Assembly: GCA_016630955.3 (NCBI GenBank)
Contig: CM049990.2
Span: 558,001 to 622,000, forward strand
From: Didymella arachidicola
Lineage: Eukaryota; Ascomycota; Dothideomycetes; Pleosporales; Didymellaceae
Direction: 5' to 3'
DNA: 64,000 bases
Part shown: positions 44,220-55,300 of the stretch, in pieces
How the letters are laid out: each line of letters opens with the position of its first letter
How positions within the stretch are numbered: the stretch's first letter is position 1
Notes under the pieces: generated by a model
The model's database searches: none
What the model was told of the DNA's origin: nothing
What the model saw: the letters and a program-made list of their open reading frames with translations, nothing else
Translations under genes and position numbers: made by a program

Positions 44220-44304
44220 TGGATCCTTGGGGGATCGAACCCCAGACCTTTCGCAGCTTTGCATGTGATGCAAAGCGAACGCGCTACCACTGCGCCAAGA
44301 ACCC
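44220..44304 (-). tRNA. tRNA-Ala (anticodon UGC) with a 13-nt intron
   Basis: The minus strand folds as a full cloverleaf. The acceptor stem is GGGTTCT with AGGATCC and discriminator A; the D arm is GCGC-AGTGGTA-GCGC; the anticodon stem is TTCGC/GCGAA; the T arm is TGGGG-TTCGATC-CCCCA. The anticodon loop starts TTTGCA, giving anticodon TGC, followed by a 13-nt intron and then T38. The acceptor stem has the G3-U70 wobble pair that is the alanine identity element, which confirms the charge type. The internal A box (TGGCGCAGTGG) and B box (GGTTCGATCC) are present. CCA is not encoded. The intron pairs with the anticodon region (CTTTGCAT/ATGCAAAG). Confidence 0.93.
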
Positions 44305-44759
44305 ACGTGATTTGATGGAATGTATCCAAGCTATGGAATAAATTAATCACATTTACCTACACCGGCTCATTGATGGAAATCGGGCTTTTGCTATGTAGAG
44401 CTCGCTTATGCAAGTCATAAGTAGCGAAGTGGAGAGGGAGACAACATCCTGAGTCCTGACCTACTCTGGGAGCGGAACACTAAATGCAGTCCTGACATTT
44501 TCGACATCGGAGCCTTTGACTTTGCTTGGGCAGTGGCAAGCTCTGAGAAACTCGATAGCGCCAGTAACAATCACTGCTAGATGTGGAGAGGAGGACGATC
44601 CTGAACGGGATGCGGAATCCAACTTCCCTGTGCATAGCACAACGTTGTCTAGACATGTGCCTGTTCTGACGAAGATAATTGAGCAATACTGGATAGCGAC
44701 TGAAGATGCAACGAGGTAGAAGAATTAGACCGTGCACAACTGTTGGGTATCATTTTCCA
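44305..44759. other. Spacer, nothing recognised
   Basis: Upstream flank of the tRNA and 3' flank of the CCDC137-like gene. Confidence 0.5.
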
Positions 44760-45802
44760 CTAAGCTTTCGCTTTCGAATTCCTCTCCTCCTTCTTCGCGG
44801 CCATCAGCTCCCTGTACGTGTCGATGAGTGTCCTGCGCTCTTCGCCCAACTCCTCTCGTTTCCTCAAACTTCCAGCTGCATTTGGCACATTATTCACATT
44901 GACCTTGGCGCCGTTCTTGACCTTGAAGATCTCCCTGGGCACCTTGCTGAATGTCGGCGGGGCATGCACCACATCGTGTAGCCCCTTCCTCTGCTCCCTC
45001 TTCTTCTTCAGCGCCTCCCACTCATCCTCACTGTGATTATCCACCTCGCCCACAAGCTTCTTGCGTTTGGCAGCTTTGGCTTTCTTGCCGTTAGCTTTCA
45101 GCCCCGGTGCGACTTCCTCCGTCTTATCCTCCCATATCAGGGCCTGCTCATCGAGCTCCTCCTCTGCGAGCTCGGCCGCCTCGGCCTCCTTGTCGCGGAT
45201 CCGTGCTTCTTCCTCGCGCCACCCGGCTTGCAGGCGCTTCAACCGCTTCTCGTGCTTTGTGACGCGGTGGCCTGCGATGCCAGCAATTTTCTTGCCGGAC
45301 TTGGCGACGCCGGAGAGTGGTAGTGCGGCGTCGACGCGCGCGCTGTACTCGGCCATGGACTCGCCTGGCTGGATCTTGGGGATCTGTTTCGCATCGGCGG
45401 TTGCGTTGGCTTTGCTCAGGTTGGCCTTGGAGTCGTCGTCTGAGCCGGCGGTGTTGTTGGAATGCTGAGTTGCGCGCTTTGCTGCGGCTTTTTGCTTCTT
45501 CGAGAGCACAAGGCCGTCGTCGAGGGCGGAGCGTTTTTTGTTGGCGCCAACGCCGGATTGTGAGAAGGCCATGAGCCGTTGGAAGGCTTTGGGGGTGTCG
45601 TCTTGTCCATAGCCTTCGACGTGGGCGATCTTCCGCTTTTTTGATTTTGCAGCGGTCTTAGTCTTGCCTACTGGGAGGGGAGCGGCGCGCGATGTGGGTG
45701 GGAGATCGAAGCTGCTGCGGTTAGAAGACGTCACTAGCAATATGCGGGAAGCGAAACATACTCTGGCGCATCGCCAGCTTTGCGCTTGTGTTTGTGCGGC
45801 AT
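44760..45802 (-). CDS. CCDC137-like basic nucleolar protein
   Basis: Exons 45802-45762 and 45714-44760 (47-nt GT-AG intron) give 331 residues starting MPHKHKRKAGDAPD, joined to SFDLPPTSRAAPLPV. The frame of exon 2 is open further upstream to 45956, but that stretch is intron and 5' sequence. The protein is Lys/Ala-rich with coiled-coil character. Features align in order with animal CCDC137: IPKIQPGESMAEYSARVDAA, then HDVVHAPPTFSKVPREIFK, then LGEERRTLIDTYRELMAAKK. CCDC137 is a nucleolar RNA-associated protein; a role in ribosome biogenesis is plausible but not shown. The homology is from memory of motif order, so the name is tentative. Confidence 0.65.
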
Positions 45803-47248
45803 GTTCGCAGTTGTGTGTATGGGACCTTGTTGCGTTACAGCCGATCAGTCGCAAATTGTTGCAGGGACCGGCGCTAGTGGACATAAGCTTTCTGGGTCTT
45901 AGGTCCGTGAGGTTGCACGTGAGTCTCTCGTTCACCCCACCTTCCCCATCAGACATCTTCAGAAAGCCTCGTCGGAGATACCTCGCTCTGGCGTTAGACG
46001 CGCACGTTGTGGCTTCAATGGTGTCATGTAAGACTGTGCTCTGGTGCGCGAGGCGCGGAGAAGCCGTCTCAACATTCCTGCCCCCGCAAAATCTAGACCG
46101 CCGCGGAAGTAGGCAATGGTATTTGGAACATGCGGAGAGCCGCCCGCAGGCGGCTAACCATCGATATTCTTACAAAGTGAGCAGCCTCCGAATTTGGGCG
46201 AGGCTGCTCACAAACGATCGCGCTAATTTGCAAATCGCAAATCCTCGGTTTGAGGCTTTGTTGCTGCTGCCACATCCGTCAGGCACAATGGCGGACCCAG
46301 ATGTCGTGCTTGCCTCGACCACAAGAACACCAAGAGTAGCACCGAAAGCTTGGTGGAACCAACGATGATCGCGGCGCTCATTCAACTCGACTCTGCGAAC
46401 GGCATCTTCAGCTTTGAGGTCGTGTCGATGATGATCACTCATGATCTGCCTGCGTGACAACATTTCTACCCACATTCCTCAAGCCCTAGCCGCAGACCGC
46501 CCTCTTCTCTGCAAACCACACACCATTGATCCTCCTCGTGTCGCGAGCTCGAGGCTGTTAATCGTTGTCAGGCTGTCACTTGGCAGTGTAGACTGGTAAA
46601 GACTTCGCACCAATCACATCCTTTATTGCCGCTACGTGCATCAAAGTAGCCCTTTGCGACAAGCTCGGCCGGCCACCACGAGGTCGAGAGCAGCAAGCGC
46701 ACATCGACCGCTTGTGCGCCGCACACAAGGGACTCGAGATCGATGGAGTCGATGATAAACGCTGCAACATCCGCATCTGTAGCTCGAAGTCAGTTCCATC
46801 ACCAACGGATCTGACAACCACGAAACAACCATAGACTACGCGCGACACGCAACGCTTCTAGTTCCAGCACCATTGCACCCTGGCTGCGCGGCTTTCTCGT
46901 CCTGTCGAGCAACAGCGGATATCGGACCGTTCGTGATTCAGCGCTACAGCTTGCTCAGTTTGGCATAGACCCGGGGTTGGGATCACGAAAGTCTGGATCG
47001 TGCCCTCCAAATCGTGGCGCTGCACTGAGTTTCGTTTCGGAAGGTGTCCTAGGGCGCGGGCAGCGCGAGAGCATTGGAATCGTAGCCACATATACAGCTG
47101 ACCGGCCGTCGACAGCGGTGTCGCAACTTTTGAGCAACTTTCCTTGACGTTGGATCTGCAAGATATCTGATCTCTTGACTATTCGCCGCACCGCCTGCCA
47201 GGGTCCGATCTGCTGCAGGGGTTACCACTCGTCACCAATCTGGCAGCC
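45803..47248. other. Long divergent spacer, CCDC137-like gene and aim6
   Basis: 1.4 kb between two divergent starts. Several short overlapping ORFs exist on both strands, none with protein-like ordering. No repeat or RNA gene recognised. Confidence 0.45.
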
Positions 47249-48841
47249 ATGGCTTCCGATAGCGCCGAATTGCGGATCGCCTCGCGCAGCGCGCAGCCTC
47301 TCTTGCACAACCATCTCACCTCTGATTTTGACATTTCGCGCGCAAAGAGTCCTCGCGGAGATAAAGATTTCTCGACTGTCACAGAGCGTTCCCTGGAGGA
47401 TGGCGACACTTCAGACTCGGATAGCGACGCTTCCTTAGGATCACACCCCACATTCTGGGGCCGTTGCTTGATGGCAGTTCGGAGGAGGCGGCCTTCTCTA
47501 TCAAGAGCCGACTACGGAACTGGAAGGTTACCGGCTTTTGAGAGGAGGAGGCGAGCTTGGCGAGCAAAGAAGTATGTGTGGAGGAAGAGAGACGGTGCCT
47601 GGGGTTGTCTGGGGCTTGTGGGCTTCGTTATATTCTTCTTGTAAGTGATCCGCCAACTGCCGCGTATACGATGTACGCGGCCATGGCATTCTCAGCCTTG
47701 TGGCTGCCTACCACTCCTCCGCAGGCTAGAGTAACATGTTACTAACAAACTCAGTGGTTGTGTGCACATTGTCAATGTGGGTCTGGGGTATGTTCCTCTG
47801 ATTCACGATGATCCTGCTGCCGTGGCCCTGGATTGGACCCAACCCAATCAAGCATCCACAGACATGGCATCATATCTCTTGGATATTACCAAAGACGTGA
47901 CACCAATCCCATGCCACTCCCATAACGACTACTGGCGTCGCGTTCCCCTATACGATGCCCTCCGCTGGGGATGCACCGGCGTAGAAGCTGACGTGTGGCT
48001 CTTCGATGAGGACCTCTTCGTCGGTCACAGCACCCACGCGCTGACCAAGAACCGCACCTTCACATCCATGTATGTGGACCCACTGGTCAAGATGCTCGAC
48101 CACAAAAACTCAAACACCACCTTCCTCTCTTCCGCCGAGCTGAACTCGACCTCCAAGGCCGGCATGTTCGACACCGCGCCTCAGCAAACTCTCGTCCTCC
48201 TCGTCGACTTCAAGAACAACGGCTCGCAGATCTGGCCCTACGTCTCGTCCCAACTAACCGCCTTGCGCGAGAAGGGCTACCTGAGCTACTTCGACGGCAC
48301 GAGCACGCACGAGGGACCCATCACCGTCGTCGCAACAGGAAACGCGCCCTTCGACCTCGTAGTCGCCAACTCCACATACCGCGACATTTTCTTCGACGCC
48401 CCGCTGGACAGACTATACGTCGCGCCCGACGCCCAAGACGCAGAGGGTCTCGACCAAGCGCAGTACGACGACACCAACTCGACCGCGCCTGCAGGCCCGA
48501 GCTCGTCCGGCCAGGGCACCGTCGGCACCACGCCGGACAGCCACTTTGACGCGAGCAATTCCTACTACGCCAGCACCAATTTCAAAAAGAGCATCGGCCG
48601 CATCTGGTGGGGCCGTATCACGCGCACCCAGATGGAGTTGATCAAGGGCCAGGTCAAGGGCGCGCACCAGCGCGGGCTGAAGGCTAGGTACTGGGGTGCG
48701 CCCAAGTGGCCTATTGCGCTGAGGAACAGCGTGTGGTGGGATTTGGTTGGGCTGGGGGTTGATTATCTCAACGGCGATGATCTTGTGGGTATGACCAAGT
48801 TTGATTGGAGTGTCCGGAGGCATTGGGGGTGGTTTGAGTAG
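47249..48841 (+). CDS. aim6: AIM6-family protein (PI-PLC/GDPD-like fold)
   Basis: Exons 47249-47640 and 47755-48841 (114-nt intron with ACTAAC branch) give 492 residues. A Ser-rich cytosolic leader precedes a single hydrophobic span (GCLGLVGFVIFF and the start of exon 2). The lumenal or extracellular domain begins IPCHSHNDYWRRVPLYDAL, followed by RWGCTGVEADVWLF and LFVGHSTHAL. These His-Asn-Asp and Glu-Ala-Asp motifs are the signature of the AIM6 (altered inheritance of mitochondria protein 6) family, related to glycerophosphodiester phosphodiesterases. The enzyme activity is not established. The end DLVGMTKFDWSVRRHWGWFE is well conserved in the family. Confidence 0.85.
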
Positions 48842-49150
48842 GCCCTGGGAGGTGTAGGGCTCCCGGCTGGCTGGACTGCATGGTGGAACCTCTGAAGGGG
48901 ACAGTTGCGAGATGATACGATTTGACGAGCATCATGATGGCGTTTTGCGTTTGATACCCAGCCGCTTAGGCCGATAGGGTCGGGGAAGCATTGTTAGACT
49001 AGCATTAGGTCTAGATCACTGTCACAATCCAATCATACACTCACTCAAGTTCCCTTGTACGACTCCACAACTGGCCTGTACTGTCTCATGTTTCTCGCAA
49101 CATATCTACACACTCAAGCACAACACCCTCTTCCCGCTCCACGATGCACT
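48842..49150. other. Convergent 3' spacer aim6/cul4
   Basis: About 0.3 kb, no gene. Confidence 0.5.
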
Positions 49151-51875
49151 TTACGCGATATAAGCATACAGCCCATCATCCTCCCTCTCCAAAAACTCCT
49201 TCTCAATCAACCTATCAATATTCCTCTTAATCCCACTAACCTCCAACGTGCCCCTATTCCGCGTTGCCTTGATCGTCTCAGCAACCAACTCGGCATGGCT
49301 AATCCTCTTCCTCGCCTTCAGGATGCGCACAATAGCCGCCTGGGTCTCGTAGTTGCGGTCCGCGGCGACGCGCTCGTGGGTTTCTTTGTTTTCGGCAGCG
49401 GTTTCTTTGAGCTGCACCGTGTTGATCTTGATGCGGTATTTGGGGTCGGTGAAGGAGGAGTTTAGTGTGAAAGTGTCGGTGGGTGCGATTTCGCGGCCTT
49501 TGGGGTGCTTGGTTAGCGGGCGCAGTTTGGCGCATGCGAGGGATTGAAGGGTGCGGTTTAGCTCTGCTGGGGCTGGGGGTTTGGTCAGTGAGGTTAGGAG
49601 GATAGGTGGGGAAGGGCATGTACGTAGACCGGTGACTTCCTTTAGGTAGTTGTAGTCGATGTGTTCGTCTGCTGGTCTGTTGTTGAAAAGTAGCAGGACG
49701 ATGGCTTGGAAAGAGGATACGACGAGTTCTTTGTTGCCCTTGGGGAATTTCGCTTTCATTTGGCAGTGTGCGAGGGCGTGCTTGAGTTCCAGTTTGCGGC
49801 CCGAGTGCTTGGATTTGTAGTGTGCTTCGAATTTGTCGATGGCGGATTTTATCTCCGGCGGGATGATGACGGGGACTGTTGGATACGTAGGCCATGAAGA
49901 CGCGGACAGGATGTTGACGTTCAGGTCGAGACTTTGCTTTTGCCCGCGCTCTTCGCAGATCATCTTATATGAGGCCATCTCCTCACGCGAGAGTTCGATA
50001 TCGCGGAACATCTGCTCAAGATTGGCTGTGAAACCTGCACCGCATTCTACGATGTGTCAGCCATCCGCATGATGTGAAGTTGTTCGAAAGGTTCTTACCC
50101 GTCTTCAGCCTTGACAGCATGCTCCTCTCTGCGTCCGCACTCGCACTCCTGCCCATCAACAAACGCCTGGCCAAGTCCTTTTTGTAGAAGGCTTCGAACA
50201 CAGCCTTGCCATGCACGAATCGGAACAGATCCAGCACTTGATCCAGCTGATTGTTGACTTCAGTATCCTCATCATAGATGGCCTCCTCGTTGTCTTCCTC
50301 AGCCTCTGCGGTGTCCACCTTGGTCGATGCTCTCCGGCTGAGCTGCGCAGGAATCGCCTTTGCGCCACCTCGCAGCAACATATCGACATACTTGGCAATC
50401 ATCTCGCCGGTCTTGGAGTTATCCGTACCCCAGCTCGCGCTTGTCTTTTTCGTTTTGTTCATGAACAGCTCAAATGACTCGCGCAGGCCGTGGCCGAGCT
50501 CGTCGTCGCGATGGAAAGACACTTTCCAGAAGGTATCGAGCTGTTTCTTCAAAGTCAAAAGCTGGATGACCATATTCTCCTGCTCCTTCTCATTGAAGAC
50601 GATAGCTGTGCCTTCATCTTCAATCCACTTTGTAAAGCCTGATCGTAACTTGTTGCCCAATCGTCGACGCTCGAGAAGTGAGTACAGTAGCTCAAGATCC
50701 TCAACGGCATTTGCTTCCAGGAGGTCAGCAAACTCATCCTGGTTGATCAGCCTCGACTCTTTCCTAGAGATGAGATGGTCCTCTAGGAGAGTGAGGAGGT
50801 CTCGCTTCGTCGTGTTCGGCAGCCGGTACAGGTCCGCCCTCTGCATCTCACGGTCCATGAGCGCCCTCGCGCTTCGCACGTACTCGGGCAGCGATTTCTG
50901 CTCGCTCTCGGCGTCGGCCCACTTCATGACGTATTCCTGGCTCAGCTCGAGCAGTCGAGGTTCGAAGTGTTGTGTGTAGACGCTCATATCGTGGAACATG
51001 TCGACTGTCTTCTTGAACATATCGCTATCCAACTCGCCATCTGTTCGGTCCGCAGCAACTAAATCGCAGGCACCATCGACGATGCGCGGGTTGAGCTTCG
51101 CGTGCTCGAAGATGATAGAGCGGAGCAGGCCGACCGAAATATCGCGGAGAGACTCATGACGAGGAAGCAGGTATGCACGGTCGAGGTAGCAGAAGATCCA
51201 GTCGAGATACTGGACTTGATCATGCCATGTGCTCCACGCCTTCAGCGTAGCACGAAGCACATCGACGTTTGATCGACCCAGGCTCTCCTTCACCCCGGCC
51301 TTTAGCGCGCCGCCCACATACTCCTTGCACTTCTTGACGAGCCGTTCCTTGACGTCACGCGCCATGTTCTGCCGGCAGAGGTGCTCGACGCCGCGGTATA
51401 ATTCCTCAAGACTGAAGTCGATCTCGCCCTGCTTGAAGATGGTATTCAGCGCGGCCTCGATCTTCTGCCATGTCTGGTCGAGAAAATCCTTGGGGTCGAC
51501 CTTGCGGACAGGCCTAAAGTTCCTGACCATCAACCGCTTGGGCCCGGCATTGACGCCCATGTTCGGCGCTGCCTTGCGCATCATGCCATTGCGAGGCTTC
51601 GCTGGGCTATTGTCGGGGCTGGAAGTGATATCAACCACTTTCTTGCCACTGGTAATGTCTGCACGCTTGCTGGGGAAGCTGTACATGTCGGCGGTGCTCA
51701 TGATGCTTGGTGTGGCGGCTTCCCGAGGGGAGCTTTCGCGGCGGGTACGTTTGCTTGAGGGAGAAAGCGGAGCTGCGGCGGTTGAGTTGGGCTTTTGCTG
51801 AGCAGCAAAGGACAGTTTCTGCTGGGTGGAAACAGAGTGCTTCCGTTTCAGCGTGCCAGAGTCGGCGGCGGACAT
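49151..51875 (-). CDS. cul4: Cullin-4 (CRL4 ubiquitin ligase scaffold)
   Basis: Exons 51875-50099, 50046-49624 and 49572-49151 give 873 residues. The ATG at 51875 (MSAADSGTLKRKHSV) has a good context; the frame is open upstream to 52085. The N-terminal arm has the Cul4-type opening KRLMVRNFRPVRKVDPKDFL followed by TWQKIEAALNTIF and EELYRGVEHLC. The cullin homology domain follows (FRFVHGKAVFEAFYKKDLAR). The C-terminal Nedd8 domain ends with AIVRILKARKRISHAELV, whose Lys is the expected neddylation site, and DGLYAYIA. Cul4 links DDB1 adaptors to Rbx1 in DNA repair, replication and heterochromatin control. Introns are 53 and 51 nt; the second could use either of two nearby acceptors. Confidence 0.92.
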
Positions 51876-52355
51876 TGAACGGGATTCGAAGGTGCGGAGC
51901 TGTGGAGGGCTGCACGTCGATGGAGCTCGGCTGCTAGAATGACGCGCTATACTAGTGCTGCATGGTCGTGATGATATCGAGAGCGATAAGACATTCGACA
52001 TGTTCGACAATGCTGCACAGAACTTCTTGAATCGCTTTGAATGCAATGAGCCACGAGAGATGAAACGTCTGTACATATACAGCATCCTGGTGTCTACACG
52101 TCAATGGTACAGGGCTGTGCAACACGTGAGAGTTCTCCAGTGCGTTGCACACACGGAGATAGTTACAGGGCCCTCGGCATTAAGCCTGTACATCGACAGG
52201 TCCGATTCTGGGGCTCCGCGAAACATGTGCATTGCTGCCCTGAGCTTCTTCCTCAATACGTGCTCCTGTATGCACCACGAACATTATCATTCCACAGCCT
52301 GAAATCGCAATAAGACAATGAAATCGAATATGCGAAACGCTATGCAAACATAACA
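51876..52355. other. Spacer cul4 promoter to dnf3 3' end
   Basis: No gene accepted; includes the in-frame upstream extension of cul4 that I treat as 5' leader. Confidence 0.45.
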
Positions 52356-55300
52356 TCAATCCCTCCTCACCTTCCCAAACCCTTTACTCAGCGTACCATC
52401 CACATCCACCAGGCTCGCCACCTCCTGACCACTCCTCTCCGGACTCCCATCCGTCTCAAGCACCTCGACCCTCCCCTTCAACAACAGCTTAACCTCATTC
52501 TCCCTCCTCTCCTCCTCCCTCTTCCTAATCCCCTCCACCACCTCCCTAACCTTCTCCTCCTCATCTCGACTCTTATTAGTCTTGCGATCCCAGCCCTGCT
52601 GCAGCTCCTCGGCAGCCGCTTCTTCAAATCTGCGCTTGACATCTGGATCCTTCTCCAAGACCTGAAAGTGATCTTCATCCGTAGGGAAAAAGGAAGAGAG
52701 CAGGGCCTTGGTGCCCAGCTCGAAGATAATGACGGCGAGGAGGATGATGATCAGAACGAGCCACCATGTTAGGCTTGCGCCGAAGCCCTCAAGGAATGTG
52801 GAGCGGACGTAGTAGATTGTGGATTTGGGGTTGTATGTTGCGGACAGGATGATGTTCCAGAGGAACCAGCCGCCGACGGAGCAGAAGATCGCGATGCCGT
52901 TTGTGATGGTTTTGGAGTGCGTTTCGATGAATCTGAAGGTTGTCAGTGGCTGCTTTGACGTCTTGTTGGTAAGGGGAGAATGGGACGTACTGCATCTTCA
53001 GGCTGATGGACCAGACGACGGCTGTGTAGGCTATGCTGCCGAGGGCGAAGATGGAGTTATCTTCTGTGAACAGCGCGGCCCCAAACAGCGAAAGCATGCA
53101 GAAGTACACTACCATTGCCTCGGCGGAGGCCATGAACATCCAGCCGAGGTAGACTTTGATGTTGAAGCCGCCATTGCGTTGACCCTTTGTGTAGAGTTCC
53201 GGGACGGCGAGGAGGGTCGAGGCGGACAAGTCCTTCTCGAAGACGCCCATGAAGATGACTGGCAGCGACGTGAAGAGCGTGTTGAACATACTCAGCGACC
53301 ACGACTCGTACAGCGAGGTGCCGGTGTAGCCGACTGAGCGTTGGAACAGGGCTTGCGTAAGGTAGAAGAGCATTTCTTTCCAGAATGTGCCGACGGTGTA
53401 TTTGCAGGTGCGGATATAGTTCCATCTACCATGGACCAGGAGCAACTTCGTCAAGAACCTAAATTGCGCGATCGAATAGTCCGACGTGCGCGCAGCCTGG
53501 AGACCTTCCTTGCCGGTGATGCCGATGCCGACGTGCGCTTCCTGAATCATAGCAATGTCGTTTGCACCATCGCCAATGGCAAGGGTGATGCTCTTCTTGA
53601 CGCGTTTGCGGATGGTGTTGACAAGAAGGGCTTTCTGTGAGGGCGAAGCACGACAGCAGATGACTGAATCTGCAAGGATGGCCAGCTCATAAAACAGCAC
53701 CTGAAGTGTCTCGTCGTCGGTGATCCCTGAGAGAGTCTGGCCATCGATCACTACCACAGAGTGCGCTACTGTGCCTTGTGAGATAGCTACAACTGCTGCT
53801 GCAACCATCTCGTCAACCTGACCGGCTTCGTGGTCGAGAATAGTGACGGTGGAGTAATCTTTGATCAGGCGGCAGGAGTATCCAATATTGATGGCAGTCT
53901 CGCGTTTATCTCCTGTTAACATCCACATTTTGATCTTGGCACGGCGAAGCTTGTCGATTGCTTCCGGAACGCCTTGCTGGAGCTTGTCTTCGATCGCAGT
54001 CGCAGCACAAAGATCAAGGTTTTGTTCGATTCTATCACCAGCTTCTTCGATCAGCCTTGTACGGTCGACAAGGCTGGTGCTAGCCTCGAGGTAGCCCTTC
54101 TTCCATGTCTGATACTCATCTTCCGTCAGGTAGCGATAACCATACAGAAGCGTACGCAGACCCTCGGTAGCGAACTCGTTGATATGCTGCAGGCAGCGCT
54201 CAATAACGGCGGATTCGTCACCTGCAATGTTTTCATCAACCAAGGTTTCCATATCCTCCAACTGCATTGAGCTTCTCGCGGACGATGCCACGGAAGATAG
54301 TCGGCCAAGGTCCGACGGGCGGGGGGTCCGCGAAGGTGATAGCGTGTCTTCGACGGGGTGGCGGCGACCGAAGTCATTCTCGCGCTCTCGAAGCCATAGG
54401 TCCACCTCATCTCTCGCGGACATAGAGGGGCGACCACCGATGCTGTTCCGAGCAATTGAGTGCCTCCCCATGCTGATACTATGACGGGCAGCTTGTGCAA
54501 TGGACATACTTCTGCGCCCGCCGACACTGCTTCTCCTCCCACCGATGCTGCTCTTGCGTTCGATCTGTTCACTCATGCGGGCAATGGCTGACTGCACCTC
54601 CATACTCTTCCTCTTGTTTGCGATGCGCTCAATCTCGACCATCTTCTTGTTTGCTAGCGAAGCCAGCTTCAGGCGCTGCATTATGATGGAGTCAGCACCT
54701 TTGCAGAGGATGCATATGCGACCATCTGGAAAGCGGAGAACGATGGACATCCTCTTGCGCTTGCTGGAGAATTCAATCACATCAAGAATCTCGTACGACT
54801 CAAGGATAGGCTCGCCCTCAGAGCCAGCGGGTAGGATCTTGAGTGTAATGGTATGTACATCACGATTGATGAGCAGGAAACCCATGTCTTGAGCAGCCTG
54901 AACAAGAGCGAGTTCGTCGGGAGAAGAGGCCATGAAGTGCGTCTTGCCATCTTTCTGGATCTCTGGTAGGCACGTGTGGCACAACGCCAAAGAGAGCAAG
55001 AACATACGTGCCTTCCTCGAGAAAGGAGTATGTGGGTTTCGTTGTATGTAGCGAAGCATGTCACCAGTCAGGAGCTCTCGTGATGTCTTGTGCGGTTTCG
55101 TCATCGATTGCCACTTTGAGCTTACTGTAACTTCTACGTCGGCCTGTTCAACGAAGTCCAGTGGGGCCAGGCCATGCTCTTCAGACATGGCATCCTTCGT
55201 CGACCGCACACTTTTTCTGCTCTTGACCGCCTCTTTACCCTTCTTGCGTGGCCTGTTCTTTAATTTCTTCTTTTTCGAGTCGGGCAGGTCTGCATCGTGA

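Noticed and set aside
45803..45956. Long N-terminal extension of the CCDC137-like ORF
   Set aside because: A clean 47-nt intron and short first exon (MPHKHKRKAGD) explain the start better.
51876..52085. Upstream in-frame extension of cul4
   Set aside because: The stretch has no Cul4-like features, and the ATG at 51875 has a good context.
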